Under the pieces are notes generated by a model, which saw only the letters and a list, made by a program, of their open reading frames with translations, was not told where the DNA came from and did no database searches. The position numbers were made by a program, and so were the translations under genes. 12,121 nucleotides of DNA, taken from positions 1 through 12,121 of the forward strand of contig USHU01000017.1 of NCBI GenBank assembly GCA_900554605.1, in the 5' to 3' direction. The stretch's first letter is position 1. Each line of letters starts with the position of its first letter. This stretch comes from an uncultured Actinomyces sp. (GTDB lineage Bacteria; Actinomycetota; Actinomycetes; Actinomycetales; Actinomycetaceae). This document shows, piece after piece, positions 1 through 6,463 of this stretch.

Positions 1-1
1 A

Positions 2-340
2 GGTTTTGAGAACCACGGTGGTGGCAGTCGCCTGGGGCCGCTGGCACGTCCCTTGGGCAGGGTTCTTTTCGGTAACGGCAATTCGATCTTGCCCGCTGAT
101 CGTCAAGGCGGCGAGGGTGAAGCTGAACAGTCTCGAGCAATCGACGGTGCTGTCCAGGGGTCGATTATCGCCACCTACCTGCACGGGCCAGTTCTTGCCC
201 GCAATCCGCAGTTGGCTGATTTGCTCCTTGAGCGCGCTTGTGGACACAAGCTTGAACCTCTCGAGATTCCCGGTGTCGATGAACTTCGCAAGGAACGCCT
301 AGGTGCGACGATCTCGCGATTGGATCGCGATGGCCGCTGA
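2..340 (+). CDS. gatD: Lipid II isoglutaminyl synthase glutaminase subunit GatD, C-terminal part (5' end outside the window)
   Basis: The frame is open from base 2 and begins in mid-protein with GFENHGG, followed by LGPLARPLGRVLFGNGN and later ATYLHGPVLARNPQLAD. These are C-terminal signatures of the class I glutamine amidotransferase GatD. In the MurT-GatD complex GatD hydrolyses glutamine and passes ammonia to MurT, which amidates the D-glutamate of the lipid II stem peptide in the cytoplasm. The His of YLHGP (codon 182-184) fits the catalytic His of the Cys-His pair; the Cys lies upstream of the window. murT is expected upstream. Between the GNGN motif and the His strand the segment is rich in Glu and Gln and differs from the usual NNGKDG-type stretch. 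A CobB/CobQ-like paralogue is the main alternative, but GFENHGG and the short tail favour GatD. The 3' end overlaps the next gene, which suggests co-transcription. Confidence 0.85.
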   Translation, partial: GFENHGGGSRLGPLARPLGRVLFGNGNSILPADRQGGEGEAEQSRAIDGAVQGSIIATYLHGPVLARNPQLADLLLERACGHKLEPLEIPGVDELRKERLGATISRLDRDGR

Positions 341-1148
341 GGATCAGCCGCGTTTCGGAGCCCGTTCGCCGCAGTGGCAGGATGAATCGCAAGAGAGCGC
401 AGCCCCTTCTTCTCCTTCTGCGGTTCCCTGGGAGCAGTACGGTGAGGTCGTTGCCCCCGCGCGTACCCCGCGCTTTGCTCGCTTCGATCCCTCTGCCGAG
501 GCCTCGCCTTCGTCTTCTGCTGACGCGACCTTGCCTGCCGCGCAAGAAAGTGACGATCCTAGCCGGCGACTGCCTCGTGAAGGAGAGTCCGGAAGAATCC
601 GTTTGCGTACCTCGGGCGGGCCGCTGGGCTACGCGCCACCCGCGCAGACGCCTGTTGATTCCTCTTCCGTGCCAACTGCGCCACGCGTGCGTAAGCGTGG
701 AGGCTGGGTCATTCTCCTCGGTATTGTCATGTCCGTTGTATGTGCCCCTGTGCTCTTCTTTGCTATTGCCTTTTCTGGCACGGATTTCTCGGCGATGCAG
801 TCGAGCCTTCGTGAGGTGTCCAATAGTCAAAGCGTGACGGTTGATTCCAGTGGCGGTTACGTCGTGCAGATCACCTCCGGGAGTGCGCAGACGTGTAGCT
901 TGCGGGGCGCTGATGGTAGCGAACATCCGATGCAAGTCACTCTTAATCAGTGGACTGTCTCCGGGCTTACCCCTGGTGAATACACTGTGAGTTGTTCTCC
1001 CGACGGCGTGAAGATGGTTGGAATGACGGGCTTTAGTGAGTCTGTGGCCCTGTCGAAGGCTCCCGACGCGATGACGTGGGCGAGCGTTGTTGGAATGCTG
1101 GGCTTGAGCGTGATCGGTCTGGGTATTTACCTGCGTCGTACGCATTAA
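330..1148 (+). CDS. Two-helix membrane protein with a disordered N-terminus, function unknown
   Basis: I do not recognise the family. The 272-residue product has a long, low-complexity N-terminal region (about 1-123, rich in Ser, Pro, Arg and Glu, containing PRFGARSP near the start). A hydrophobic helix follows at about 125-148. Then comes an approximately 100-residue segment, probably a beta domain outside the membrane, with two cysteines (189 and 222) that could form a disulfide. A second helix lies at about 248-267, followed by RRTH. The ATG at 330 overlaps the end of gatD by 11 nt, so translation is probably coupled. A GTG at 303 is the alternative start; it has an AGGA at 291-294 with 8 nt spacing and would add nine residues (281 aa). 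I prefer 330 because MAAEDQPRFGARSP is a more natural N-terminus, but the choice is open. Its position after gatD hints at a cell-envelope role; this is only inference from context. Confidence 0.75.
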   Translation: MAAEDQPRFGARSPQWQDESQESAAPSSPSAVPWEQYGEVVAPARTPRFARFDPSAEASPSSSADATLPAAQESDDPSRRLPREGESGRIRLRTSGGPLGYAPPAQTPVDSSSVPTAPRVRKRGGWVILLGIVMSVVCAPVLFFAIAFSGTDFSAMQSSLREVSNSQSVTVDSSGGYVVQITSGSAQTCSLRGADGSEHPMQVTLNQWTVSGLTPGEYTVSCSPDGVKMVGMTGFSESVALSKAPDAMTWASVVGMLGLSVIGLGIYLRRTH

Positions 1149-1165
1149 AACTGCTCTTGCGTGGG

Positions 1166-1217
1166 AGAGCGCTGAGCTGGCGTGTTATGTGTTCAGCTCA
1201 GCGTTCTTTTCTTTTTT
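1166..1217 (+). terminator. Rho-independent terminator of the gatD unit
   Basis: The arms 1166-1179 and 1194-1207 can pair over 14 bp with one G-U pair. The core CGCTGAGCTG (1170-1179) matches CAGCTCAGCG (1194-1203) exactly. The loop is 14 nt and a T-rich run follows (1204-1217). It lies 17 bp after the membrane-protein stop codon and separates this unit from clpB. Confidence 0.9.
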
Positions 1218-1260
1218 GTGAAATATGCACTCGAATGCTGATTTGCGGAGAAAAATAAAG

Positions 1261-1279
1261 TTGAGTGGAATAGACTCAA
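1261..1279 (+). promoter_or_regulatory. HAIR operator (HspR-binding inverted repeat) of clpB
   Basis: TTGAGT (1261-1266), a 7-nt spacer and ACTCAA (1274-1279) match the HspR-associated inverted repeat CTTGAGT-N7-ACTCAAG in arm sequence and spacing. Only the outermost left base differs (G at 1260); the right arm continues with the consensus G at 1280. HspR is the MerR-like heat-shock repressor of clpB and dnaK operons in actinobacteria. hspR itself is not in the window. Confidence 0.9.
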
Positions 1280-1292
1280 GTTTGTTGACGTT
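1267..1292 (+). promoter_or_regulatory. SigR/SigH-type ECF promoter of clpB
   Basis: GGAAT at 1267-1271, exactly 18 nt, then GTT at 1290-1292 matches the Streptomyces SigR / mycobacterial SigH consensus GGAAT-N18-GTT. The -35 element falls inside the 7-nt spacer of the HAIR operator, so HspR bound there would mask it. The expected transcription start is near 1299, giving a leader of about 45 nt. A housekeeping alternative, TAGACT (1271-1276) and TGTAAG (1294-1299) spaced by 17 nt, is also possible and overlaps the same operator. Confidence 0.7.
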
Positions 1293-1307
1293 GTGTAAGT
1301 CAGAACG

Positions 1308-1332
1308 AAAAAAGCCGCCCATTACGAGCGGC
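1308..1332 (-). terminator. Small GC hairpin in the clpB leader, terminator-like on the minus strand
   Basis: GCCGC (1314-1318) can pair with GCGGC (1328-1332) around a 9-nt loop. Read on the minus strand, the stem is followed directly by six T (the A run at 1308-1313), the layout of an intrinsic terminator for transcription leaving clpB antisense. On the plus strand the same stem ends directly before the ribosome binding site and could affect translation. The stem has only 5 bp, so both readings are tentative. Confidence 0.35.
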
Positions 1333-1338
1333 AGGAGG
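1333..1338 (+). promoter_or_regulatory. Ribosome binding site that decides the clpB start
   Basis: AGGAGG lies 1 nt before the ATG at 1340 and 4 nt before the ATG at 1343. Only the second spacing is workable for initiation, so 1343 is chosen. Confidence 0.75.
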
Positions 1339-1342
1339 AATG

Positions 1343-3958
1343 ATGACTGAACAATTTACAAGCAAAGCCCAAGAGGCAGTGAGCAGCGCGGTCCAGTCGG
1401 CACAGGCCGCTGGGAACCCGCAGGTGGATTCCCTACACCTCTTGGAAGCACTTCTTGAACAGGGCGAGGGCATTGCCTACTCCCTGCTTCAAGCAATCGG
1501 CGCAAACCCGCAGCAAATCGGTGCGCGTACGCGCAATGCGCTGGTGGCACTTCCCTCAACCAGCGGTTCGAGTGTCGCCCAGCCGCAAACCTCGCGCGGC
1601 CTGATCCAAGTGATTAACGATGCCCGTAAAAGCGCAGACGCTAAGGGAGATGCTTATGTCTCCACCGAGCACCTTCTCATTGCGCTGGCAGCAAATGACG
1701 ATAGCGCCGGCGAAATCCTGCGCGAAAACGGCGCAACCGCAGATCGCTTGCAAAAGGCTCTGGATGAGCTCCGCCCCGATCCTATTACCAGTGCCGATCC
1801 CGAAGGCTCCTTCGAGGCCCTGAAGAAGTACGGTCGTGACCTCACTGAGGTGGCTCGCCAAGGAAAACTGGATCCGGTGATTGGCCGTGATAGCGAGATT
1901 CGCCGCGTGATCCAGGTGTTGTCTCGTCGAACCAAGAACAATCCTGTTCTCATCGGTGAACCCGGCGTTGGTAAGACCGCAGTTGTGGAAGGTCTGGCTC
2001 AGCGAATCGTCGCCGGCGACGTCCCCGAATCCCTGAAGAACAAGAAGCTCATCGCTCTTGACCTGACAGGGATGGTTGCGGGTGCGAAGTACCGCGGAGA
2101 ATTCGAGGAACGCCTCAAGGCAGTTCTTAACGAGATCGAACGATCCGATGGTGAGATCATCACTTTTATCGACGAACTTCACACGGTCGTCGGTGCCGGT
2201 GGCGGCTCCGAAGGTGCAATGGACGCGGGCAATATGCTCAAGCCCATGCTGGCCCGCGGCGAGCTCCGCATGGTTGGCGCAACCACTTTGGATGAGTACC
2301 GCGAGAACATCGAAAAGGACCCCGCTCTTGAGCGTCGTTTCCAGCAGGTTTTCGTTGGTGAGCCTTCGGTCGAGGACACCGTTGCAATCTTGCGTGGTAT
2401 TGCCCCCAAGTACGAGGCGCACCATAAGATCACCATCTCTGATGGCGCTCTGGTTGCAGCCGCGCAGCTGTCCGACCGCTACATCACCGGCCGTCAGCTT
2501 CCCGATAAGGCCATCGACCTGATCGACGAGGCCGCCTCCCGCCTGCGCATGGAACTGGATTCCTCCCCTGAGGAGATCGACGTTCTGCGTCGCCAGGTGG
2601 ACCGCCTGCGCATGGAAGAGTCCTACCTGACCGAGTCTGACCCCGATGGTTTGGACGAGGCCACGGCTGAGCGCCTCGAGAAGCTGCGTGAGGATCCAGC
2701 GAACAAGAACGAGGAGCTGTCTGCTCTGACCAGTCGCTGGGAAGCAGAGAAGGCCGGACACAACCGCGTCGGTGAGCTGCGCGTGCAATTGGATGAATTG
2801 CGCACCCAGCTTGAACTTGCAATCCGCGCGGGTCGTTTCGATGAGGCTGGACGCCTCCAAAATGGCGATATTCCCCAGATCGAACGCCAGATTCGCGAAG
2901 AGGAAGAAAAGGTTGAAGCCGAGGAGAAGAACTCAGAGTCGGCAGAACCCATGATCGCCGAAAAGGTTGGTCCCACCGAAATCGCAGAGGTCGTTGAATC
3001 CTGGACCGGGATCCCCGTGGGCAAACTGCTTCAAACCGAAAGTGAGAAGCTCGTCCACATGGAAGACGTCATTGCCCACCGCCTGATCGGGCAAAAGGAC
3101 GCTGTTCGCGCGGTCTCGGATGCGGTTCGTCGTTCACGCGCCGGGCTGTCCGATCCGAATAGGCCGACAGGGTCCTTCCTCTTCCTCGGTCCCACGGGCG
3201 TCGGTAAGACGGAGCTTGCCAAGTCTTTGGCCGAGTTCCTCTTCGACGATGAGCGTGCGATGGTTCGAATCGACATGTCGGAGTATTCCGAGAAACACTC
3301 GGTTGCACGCCTCGTCGGTGCACCTCCGGGATACGTCGGCTACGAACAGGGTGGTCAACTGACCGAGGCCGTGCGCCGTCGCCCCTACAGCGTCGTCCTC
3401 TTGGATGAAGTTGAGAAGGCTGACCCTGAGATCTTCAATATTCTCTTGCAGGTCTTGGACGATGGTCGTCTAACCGATGGGCAGGGACGCACTGTCGACT
3501 TCAGGAACACCATCTTGATCCTGACCTCGAATCTGGGATCGATGTTCCTCACGGATCCGGACCTCAGCGACGAAGAAAAGCGCGAGGGCGTGATGAACGT
3601 CGTGCGTGCCTCATTCAAGCCCGAGTTCCTTAATCGTCTGGATGAAACGGTTATTTTCGACCCGCTCAGCCCCGATGATCTGTCTGGAATTGTTGACCTC
3701 TTGGTGGATTCCATGGCAGAGAGGCTCAAGGATCGTCGCATTAGCCTGAGCGTCAGCGAAGGCGCTCGCGGCTGGCTGACCAGGCGCGGGTACGATCCGG
3801 CTTACGGTGCTCGTCCCTTGCGTCGTCTCATTCAGCGAGAGATTGGTGACCGTTTGGCAAAGCTCCTCCTCAGTGGTGAACTCACAGACGGAGAGCAGGT
3901 CCTCATCGATGTCAGCGATGATCTTGAAGAACTGAAAATCGAGATCATAGGTCGTTGA
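1343..3958 (+). CDS. clpB: ATP-dependent chaperone ClpB (Hsp100 disaggregase)
   Basis: This is a full-length 871-residue ClpB. It acts in the cytoplasm as a hexameric AAA+ ring that threads aggregated proteins through its pore, working with DnaK/DnaJ/GrpE. The order is: N-terminal Clp repeat domain (about 1-145); AAA-1 with Walker A GEPGVGKT at 205-212, pore loop YRG near 250 and Walker B ending in IDE near 278; the long coiled-coil middle domain (about 405-530), which marks ClpB rather than ClpA or ClpC; and AAA-2 with Walker A GPTGVGKT at 616-623, pore loop GYVGY near 665 and Walker B VVLLDE near 688. There is no IGF/IGL-type ClpP-binding loop, as expected for a disaggregase. ATG 1343 is preferred over 1340 because of ribosome binding site spacing. 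The gene is monocistronic between two terminators, with HspR and SigR/SigH-type control signals upstream. Confidence 0.98.
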   Translation: MTEQFTSKAQEAVSSAVQSAQAAGNPQVDSLHLLEALLEQGEGIAYSLLQAIGANPQQIGARTRNALVALPSTSGSSVAQPQTSRGLIQVINDARKSADAKGDAYVSTEHLLIALAANDDSAGEILRENGATADRLQKALDELRPDPITSADPEGSFEALKKYGRDLTEVARQGKLDPVIGRDSEIRRVIQVLSRRTKNNPVLIGEPGVGKTAVVEGLAQRIVAGDVPESLKNKKLIALDLTGMVAGAKYRGEFEERLKAVLNEIERSDGEIITFIDELHTVVGAGGGSEGAMDAGNMLKPMLARGELRMVGATTLDEYRENIEKDPALERRFQQVFVGEPSVEDTVAILRGIAPKYEAHHKITISDGALVAAAQLSDRYITGRQLPDKAIDLIDEAASRLRMELDSSPEEIDVLRRQVDRLRMEESYLTESDPDGLDEATAERLEKLREDPANKNEELSALTSRWEAEKAGHNRVGELRVQLDELRTQLELAIRAGRFDEAGRLQNGDIPQIERQIREEEEKVEAEEKNSESAEPMIAEKVGPTEIAEVVESWTGIPVGKLLQTESEKLVHMEDVIAHRLIGQKDAVRAVSDAVRRSRAGLSDPNRPTGSFLFLGPTGVGKTELAKSLAEFLFDDERAMVRIDMSEYSEKHSVARLVGAPPGYVGYEQGGQLTEAVRRRPYSVVLLDEVEKADPEIFNILLQVLDDGRLTDGQGRTVDFRNTILILTSNLGSMFLTDPDLSDEEKREGVMNVVRASFKPEFLNRLDETVIFDPLSPDDLSGIVDLLVDSMAERLKDRRISLSVSEGARGWLTRRGYDPAYGARPLRRLIQREIGDRLAKLLLSGELTDGEQVLIDVSDDLEELKIEIIGR

Positions 3959-3973
3959 TCACGAAAATACCTT

Positions 3974-4009
3974 TGGGTGGCGCGATAATTTCGCGCCACC
4001 CATTTTTTT
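3974..4009 (+). terminator. Rho-independent terminator of clpB
   Basis: TGGGTGGCGCGA (3974-3985) pairs perfectly with TCGCGCCACCCA (3991-4002) around a 5-nt loop, and seven T follow (4003-4009). It begins 15 bp after the clpB stop codon. Confidence 0.95.
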
Positions 4010-4016
4010 CGCATAG

Positions 4017-4040
4017 ACTCTAAGAGTTATCCCAAATAAC
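4017..4040 (+). promoter_or_regulatory. Two abutting short inverted repeats, candidate TetR operator
   Basis: ACTCT-a-AGAGT (4017-4027) and GTTAT-cccaa-ATAAC (4026-4040) overlap by two bases in the leader of the tetR gene. TetR regulators often bind such palindromes and repress their own gene. No convincing -35/-10 pair is visible here, so both the operator role and the promoter position are inferred. Confidence 0.35.
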
Positions 4041-4059
4041 AGAGCAGAACTGAAGAATG

Positions 4060-4066
4060 AAGGAGG
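4060..4066 (+). promoter_or_regulatory. Strong ribosome binding site that sets a GTG start for tetR
   Basis: AAGGAGG with a 5-nt spacer points to GTG at 4072. The in-frame ATG at 4057 lies just upstream of this motif, has no such site before it, and is therefore an unlikely start. Confidence 0.85.
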
Positions 4067-4071
4067 TAGCC

Positions 4072-4845
4072 GTGAGCGACGACGAAGGTGTGCAAAGCGG
4101 AGCAACTCGCAAGAAACGAGGCAGCTACTCCGTTGGGCGTTCCACCCGGACAACAATCATCCGAGGTGCGGCGCAGCTATTGTCAACTCGCGGTTATTAT
4201 GGTTTTTCGCTGCGAGACCTCGCCGATGAAATCGGTGTCTCGCACCCGACCGTGATGTACCACTTCCCAACGAAAGACGCCCTCGTTCTTCACGTGATCC
4301 ATGCTTTTGAAGATGCTTTCGGAATTTTCGACGTTGATGTCGTCACCCGCGAAGGCGCGGAGGGCGAAGCTGACCAACTTGTTCTGGAAGAACGCGGTGC
4401 CAAAGTCGACACGATGAATGAGTGGATTGCTGCTCACCTACGACTTGCCGCAGCAAGTGACAACCAAATCATGACCGACTTGGATCGCGTGTTCACCGTC
4501 GAATCGGTCAATGAAAGCCACCCCGCCCACGATCACTTCTCCTATCGAGTCGAAGCAATGCTGCAATTGCTCGAACGCCTCGCAGAGAAAATGCCCGATC
4601 GCGACCCGGACAACCCCGTCGATACTCGCAGGCTCGTTGAACGCTGGTACGGCATGGTGATCCTGGGTGGTTGGGACGGCGAGCGTTTCGATAGCCGCGA
4701 GCTCATCGTCAAGTACCTGGCCTTTGCCGTTCGCGAGCTCCACTACAGCGCTGAGCAACTTCTCGCCCTGGGATCGATGATTCCACGCAAAGCGGCTGCG
4801 CCCTTCCAGCAGCTCCTCGTGGAGTACTCAAGCTCCTCGAAGTAG
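4072..4845 (+). CDS. TetR/AcrR-family transcriptional regulator
   Basis: The 257-residue protein carries a TetR DNA-binding domain near the N-terminus: TRTTIIRGAAQLLSTRGYYG (about 25-44), then the helix-turn-helix FSLRDLADEIGVSHPTVMYH (about 45-64), ending with the typical FPTKDALV. The remaining part (about 80-257) is a ligand-binding and dimerisation domain with no recognisable family features, so the inducer cannot be named. The first 20 residues are a charged extension rich in Lys and Arg. The GTG start follows from the ribosome binding site at 4060-4066. The gene lies 3 nt before a serine hydrolase gene and probably shares its mRNA, so the hydrolase may be a target or may act on a related compound. 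Paired short palindromes upstream suggest autoregulation. Confidence 0.9.
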   Translation: MSDDEGVQSGATRKKRGSYSVGRSTRTTIIRGAAQLLSTRGYYGFSLRDLADEIGVSHPTVMYHFPTKDALVLHVIHAFEDAFGIFDVDVVTREGAEGEADQLVLEERGAKVDTMNEWIAAHLRLAAASDNQIMTDLDRVFTVESVNESHPAHDHFSYRVEAMLQLLERLAEKMPDRDPDNPVDTRRLVERWYGMVILGGWDGERFDSRELIVKYLAFAVRELHYSAEQLLALGSMIPRKAAAPFQQLLVEYSSSSK

Positions 4846-4848
4846 TCG

Positions 4849-5655
4849 ATGACCTCGCAGTTGCTTTCTGTTCCCTTCCGCGCCTCGATTCTCGCGGAAA
4901 ACGACGCGGGAGATTCCCTTGCTTTAGGGGATGCGCAGGAAGTCTTCCCCCTCGCCTCGGTGACGAAACTCTTCACCGCCTACTCAGTCTTGATTGCGAT
5001 CTTTCGAGGCCTCGTCACCTTGAGTGCGCCCGCTCCCTATCCGGGGGTGACGCTAGGGCACCTGCTGTCCCACGCCTCGGGAATGACAATGGGGGAGCGC
5101 AGCATCACACGCCCGCCGGGCACCCGCAGGATCTACTCCAATGCGGGAATTGAAGCGGCCGCGGATATGCTTGAAGAAGCCACGGGCACAGAGATTGGTC
5201 GCTGGATCGAAGAAACGATTGCTGAGCCACTCGGGCTGACAAGCCTCACTGTTGAAGGCTCTCCGGCCTATTCGGGCTATGCCCACGCGGAAGACCTCAT
5301 GCTCTTTGCTCGCGAGCTATCTCGCCCGACGCTGATCAGCGCTGAACTTCTTGACCTGGCAACCACTGTTCATTTCCCTCGTCTGGATGGGATCGTTCCC
5401 GGATACGGAAATTTCCGTCCCTGTCCCTGGGGAATTGGTGCGGAAATTAAGGGTGATAAGCAGGCGCATTGGACTGCGCCCTCTTCCTCGGGAAAGACTT
5501 TCGGCCACTTTGGGCAGTCAGGTTCTTTCCTGTGGGTTGATCCTCTTTCAGGTGAACGCGCGGTTTTCTTAGGTGAAGAGCCTTTTGGCCCGTGGCATCA
5601 CGACAATTGGAGCGCCCTGAACGAGGAAATCCTGCACACTATGCGAGGTCAATGA
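4849..5655 (+). CDS. Class C beta-lactamase-like serine hydrolase (cytoplasmic)
   Basis: The 268-residue protein belongs to the beta-lactamase class C / penicillin-binding-protein-like fold (PF00144 type). The three active-site motifs are visible: SVTK at 37-40 (nucleophile Ser37, general base Lys40), YSN at 96-98, and HFG at 220-222 in place of KTG, as is common in esterases of this family. LLSHASGM (72-79) and EPLGL (126-130) are further family hallmarks. There is no signal peptide or membrane helix, so it is probably an intracellular esterase or peptidase rather than a secreted beta-lactamase; the substrate is unknown. It is short for the family, which often exceeds 330 residues. The ATG is 3 nt after the tetR stop and has no clear ribosome binding site, so translational coupling to tetR is likely. 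The last 17 bp overlap the end of convergent xth. Confidence 0.88.
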   Translation: MTSQLLSVPFRASILAENDAGDSLALGDAQEVFPLASVTKLFTAYSVLIAIFRGLVTLSAPAPYPGVTLGHLLSHASGMTMGERSITRPPGTRRIYSNAGIEAAADMLEEATGTEIGRWIEETIAEPLGLTSLTVEGSPAYSGYAHAEDLMLFARELSRPTLISAELLDLATTVHFPRLDGIVPGYGNFRPCPWGIGAEIKGDKQAHWTAPSSSGKTFGHFGQSGSFLWVDPLSGERAVFLGEEPFGPWHHDNWSALNEEILHTMRGQ

Positions 5656-6424
5656 TCACGGGAACGTGATCGGAGGCGCCCTTTCCCTTGCGTTCATCAC
5701 GATCGATCGAAGCAGCGGTCACGCGCGCGGCCAATTGCGGCGAGGCGTAGATGAAGTCGATGCGCATTCCCTCGTTCTTCGGGAAGCGGAGCTTTTGGTA
5801 ATCCCAGTAGGTGTATTGGGAGACGCGCTCGCGGGTGACTTCAACCCATCCGTGTTGTGCAAAGGCAAAGAATGCCTCGCGTTCGGCTTGGGATACGTGG
5901 GTTTGTCCCTCAAAAGCCTTGATATCCCAGACATCGTGGTCATAGGGGGCAATATTCCAGTCCCCAACAAGCGCGATCTGGCGGCCCTGTTCAAGCCAGG
6001 TATCGCCGACCTCAAGAAGAGCGTGAAGCCAGCGCAGTTTGTAGGTGTAATGCGGATGGTCAAGCTCACGGCCGTTGGGTACGTACAGGCTCCAGGTTGT
6101 GACTTCCTGATCTCCATCGAGGACTGTGACTCCCAACGCGCGAGCCTCAACGACCTCAGGATCACCGAAGCCGGGCTGGCCAGGGAAGTTGACCTCGGTT
6201 GAGACGATTGGGAGGCGGGAAGCGACGGCAACACCGTTCCACTGGTTAAGGCCGTGCATACGCACCTCATAGCCGGCCTCGTGAAAGGCTTCGACGGGGA
6301 ATTGCTCGGGCTTGCACTTAATTTCCTGCATTGCCAAGACGTCGATATCGGCGCGCTCAAGGAAAGCGATGACGCGTTCGACGCGGGTACGAATTGAGTT
6401 AACGTTCCATGTTGCAAGCCTCAT
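5639..6424 (-). CDS. xth: Exodeoxyribonuclease III / AP endonuclease (Xth family)
   Basis: The 261-residue protein is a full-length member of the endonuclease/exonuclease/phosphatase fold. Motifs in order are: WNVNSIR at 6-12; MQEIK at 32-36 (metal-binding Glu34); SLYVPNG at 112-118 (catalytic Tyr114); GDWNIAP at 154-160 (Asp155, Asn157); RIDFI at 221-225; and SDHVPV at 251-256 (the catalytic Asp-His pair). It cleaves DNA at abasic sites and removes 3' blocking groups in base excision repair. The start is ATG at 6422-6424 because MRLATWNVNS is the standard N-terminus; the open frame continues 57 codons upstream without family similarity and would cross the divergent gene. The upstream GGGG is a weak ribosome binding site at best. 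It converges on the serine hydrolase gene with a 17-bp overlap. The exact subfamily (ExoA or XthA) is not settled. Confidence 0.95.
   Translation of the reverse strand: MRLATWNVNSIRTRVERVIAFLERADIDVLAMQEIKCKPEQFPVEAFHEAGYEVRMHGLNQWNGVAVASRLPIVSTEVNFPGQPGFGDPEVVEARALGVTVLDGDQEVTTWSLYVPNGRELDHPHYTYKLRWLHALLEVGDTWLEQGRQIALVGDWNIAPYDHDVWDIKAFEGQTHVSQAEREAFFAFAQHGWVEVTRERVSQYTYWDYQKLRFPKNEGMRIDFIYASPQLAARVTAASIDRDERKGKGASDHVPVIIDLA
5654..5671. repeat. Perfect 7-bp palindrome with a GNRA-type loop at a convergent gene junction
   Basis: GATCACG (5654-5660), loop GGAA, CGTGATC (5665-5671). It begins at the serine hydrolase stop codon and lies inside the 3' coding end of xth, over the codons of the conserved SDHVPV motif. 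No T run follows on either strand, so it is not a standard terminator, though it could protect or pause the 3' ends of both mRNAs. Confidence 0.5.
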
Positions 6425-6463
6425 GGCACCCCAGCATACGCGGCAGCGCCTAAAATAATCGCC
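6425..6463. promoter_or_regulatory. Compact divergent promoter region between xth and the SDR gene
   Basis: Only 39 bp separate the two start codons. On the plus strand TAAAAT (6451-6456) is a good -10 box, and its predicted start falls at 6463-6464, directly on the ATG of the SDR gene. On the minus strand TATGCT (complement of 6433-6438) predicts a start near 6426, two bases before the xth ATG. Neither gene has a proper ribosome binding site. Both mRNAs therefore look leaderless, which is common in actinobacteria. I could not find convincing -35 boxes. Confidence 0.55.

Noticed and set aside
165..1145. Long open frame on the minus strand opposite the membrane-protein gene
   Set aside because: The translation is rich in Arg, His and Thr with low-complexity runs, resembles no family, and mirrors the third-position bias of the plus-strand gene.
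1227..1232. GCACTC, a half-site of the CIRCE (HrcA) operator, upstream of clpB
   Set aside because: The matching GAGTGC arm 9 nt away is absent, so there is no CIRCE element; HAIR is the supported operator.
1556..2860. A 434-codon open frame antisense to clpB
   Set aside because: It lies wholly within clpB, whose plus-strand product is certain. The antisense translation has no domain or start signal; long antisense frames are common opposite codon-biased genes.
4057..4071. ATG at 4057 as the start of the tetR gene
   Set aside because: The strong AAGGAGG at 4060-4066 lies after it and points to GTG 4072; nothing ribosome-binding precedes 4057.
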